A stretch of 64,000 nucleotides of DNA from Cunninghamella blakesleeana. Taxonomy: Eukaryota; Mucoromycota; Mucoromycetes; Mucorales; Cunninghamellaceae. Shown here one piece after another: positions 63,890 to 64,000 of this stretch. A program made the position numbers and the translations under genes. The stretch spans positions 720,501 to 784,500 of the forward strand of contig JAFCIZ010000004.1 in NCBI GenBank assembly GCA_017871115.1, given 5' to 3'. Under the pieces are notes generated by a model that did no database searches, was not told where the DNA came from, and was given only the letters and a program-made list of their open reading frames with translations. The number at the start of each line of letters is the position of its first letter. Positions within the stretch are counted from its first letter, which is position 1.

Positions 63890-64000
63890 GTAAATGAAAA
63901 AAGAATAACCGAACGTTAAAAATTATATATAGAAAAAAAATTTTTTTGACAGCTTTCCTTTTATATCAATTTATTTATTTATTCTTCAATTTTATTTTTT

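Noticed and set aside
63953..64000. Possible next exon of the MFS gene (tttgacag then a frame resembling FYIN)
   Set aside because: The phase of the donor at 63890 does not fit that frame, and the conserved Trp before it is missing; the true exon is probably beyond the window.

Overview
The window is nuclear DNA from an early-diverging fungus, most likely a member of the Mucoromycota (Mucorales-like). The sequence is very AT-rich, with long A and T runs, AT and AAT microsatellites, and compact genes broken by many short GT-AG introns. A GPI-type chitin deacetylase, a fungal-type PEX22, a Trf4-type poly(A) polymerase and yapsin-like proteases fit a fungus. The lineage is an inference from composition and gene content, not from a search. 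I rebuilt 23 protein-coding genes by joining exons across introns whose phases agree. Two of them run off the window edges. I found no tRNA, rRNA, CRISPR array or intact transposon.

Layout, left to right. 1-7.2 kb: the 3' end of a HAD-family phosphatase (+), a 27-residue zinc-knuckle peptide gene (+), a four-finger C2H2 protein (-), and the KEOPS subunit Cgi121 (+), which diverges from the C2H2 gene. 7.2-9.8 kb: no intact gene; it holds a GC-richer, coding-like relic, a 24-bp tandem repeat and a 17-bp direct repeat. 9.8-18.3 kb: a stand-alone ACAD10/11-type kinase-like protein (-) divergent from a seven-helix membrane protein (+), then dihydroorotase (+) and a probable fungal transcription regulator (-). 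20-28.4 kb: chitin deacetylase (+), ribosomal stalk protein P1 (+, with an intron in the 5' UTR), a Sec14/CRAL-TRIO protein (-) and a short-chain dehydrogenase (+). 28.6-36.5 kb: the largest TFIIIC subunit (14 exons, about 2152 aa).

37-46 kb: an acidic protein of unknown function (-), then three head-to-tail aspartic proteases (-), a local family that differs in intron content. 47-64 kb: a small glycosylated type I membrane protein (+), PEX22 (+), a mitochondrial carrier (+), an IBTK-like ankyrin/RCC1/BTB protein (+), a Trf4/PAPD5-type nucleotidyltransferase (-) and the start of a DHA2-type MFS transporter (+).

Most genes are unrelated housekeeping genes. Weak functional themes are RNA polymerase III and RNA surveillance (TFIIIC, Trf4), tRNA modification (Cgi121), and the cell wall and surface (chitin deacetylase, protease cluster, small membrane protein). 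The most unusual sequence-level features are the many self-complementary T(n)A(n) blocks, some lying directly at 3' splice sites, the 27-aa zinc-knuckle gene, and the relic at 7.9-8.7 kb.
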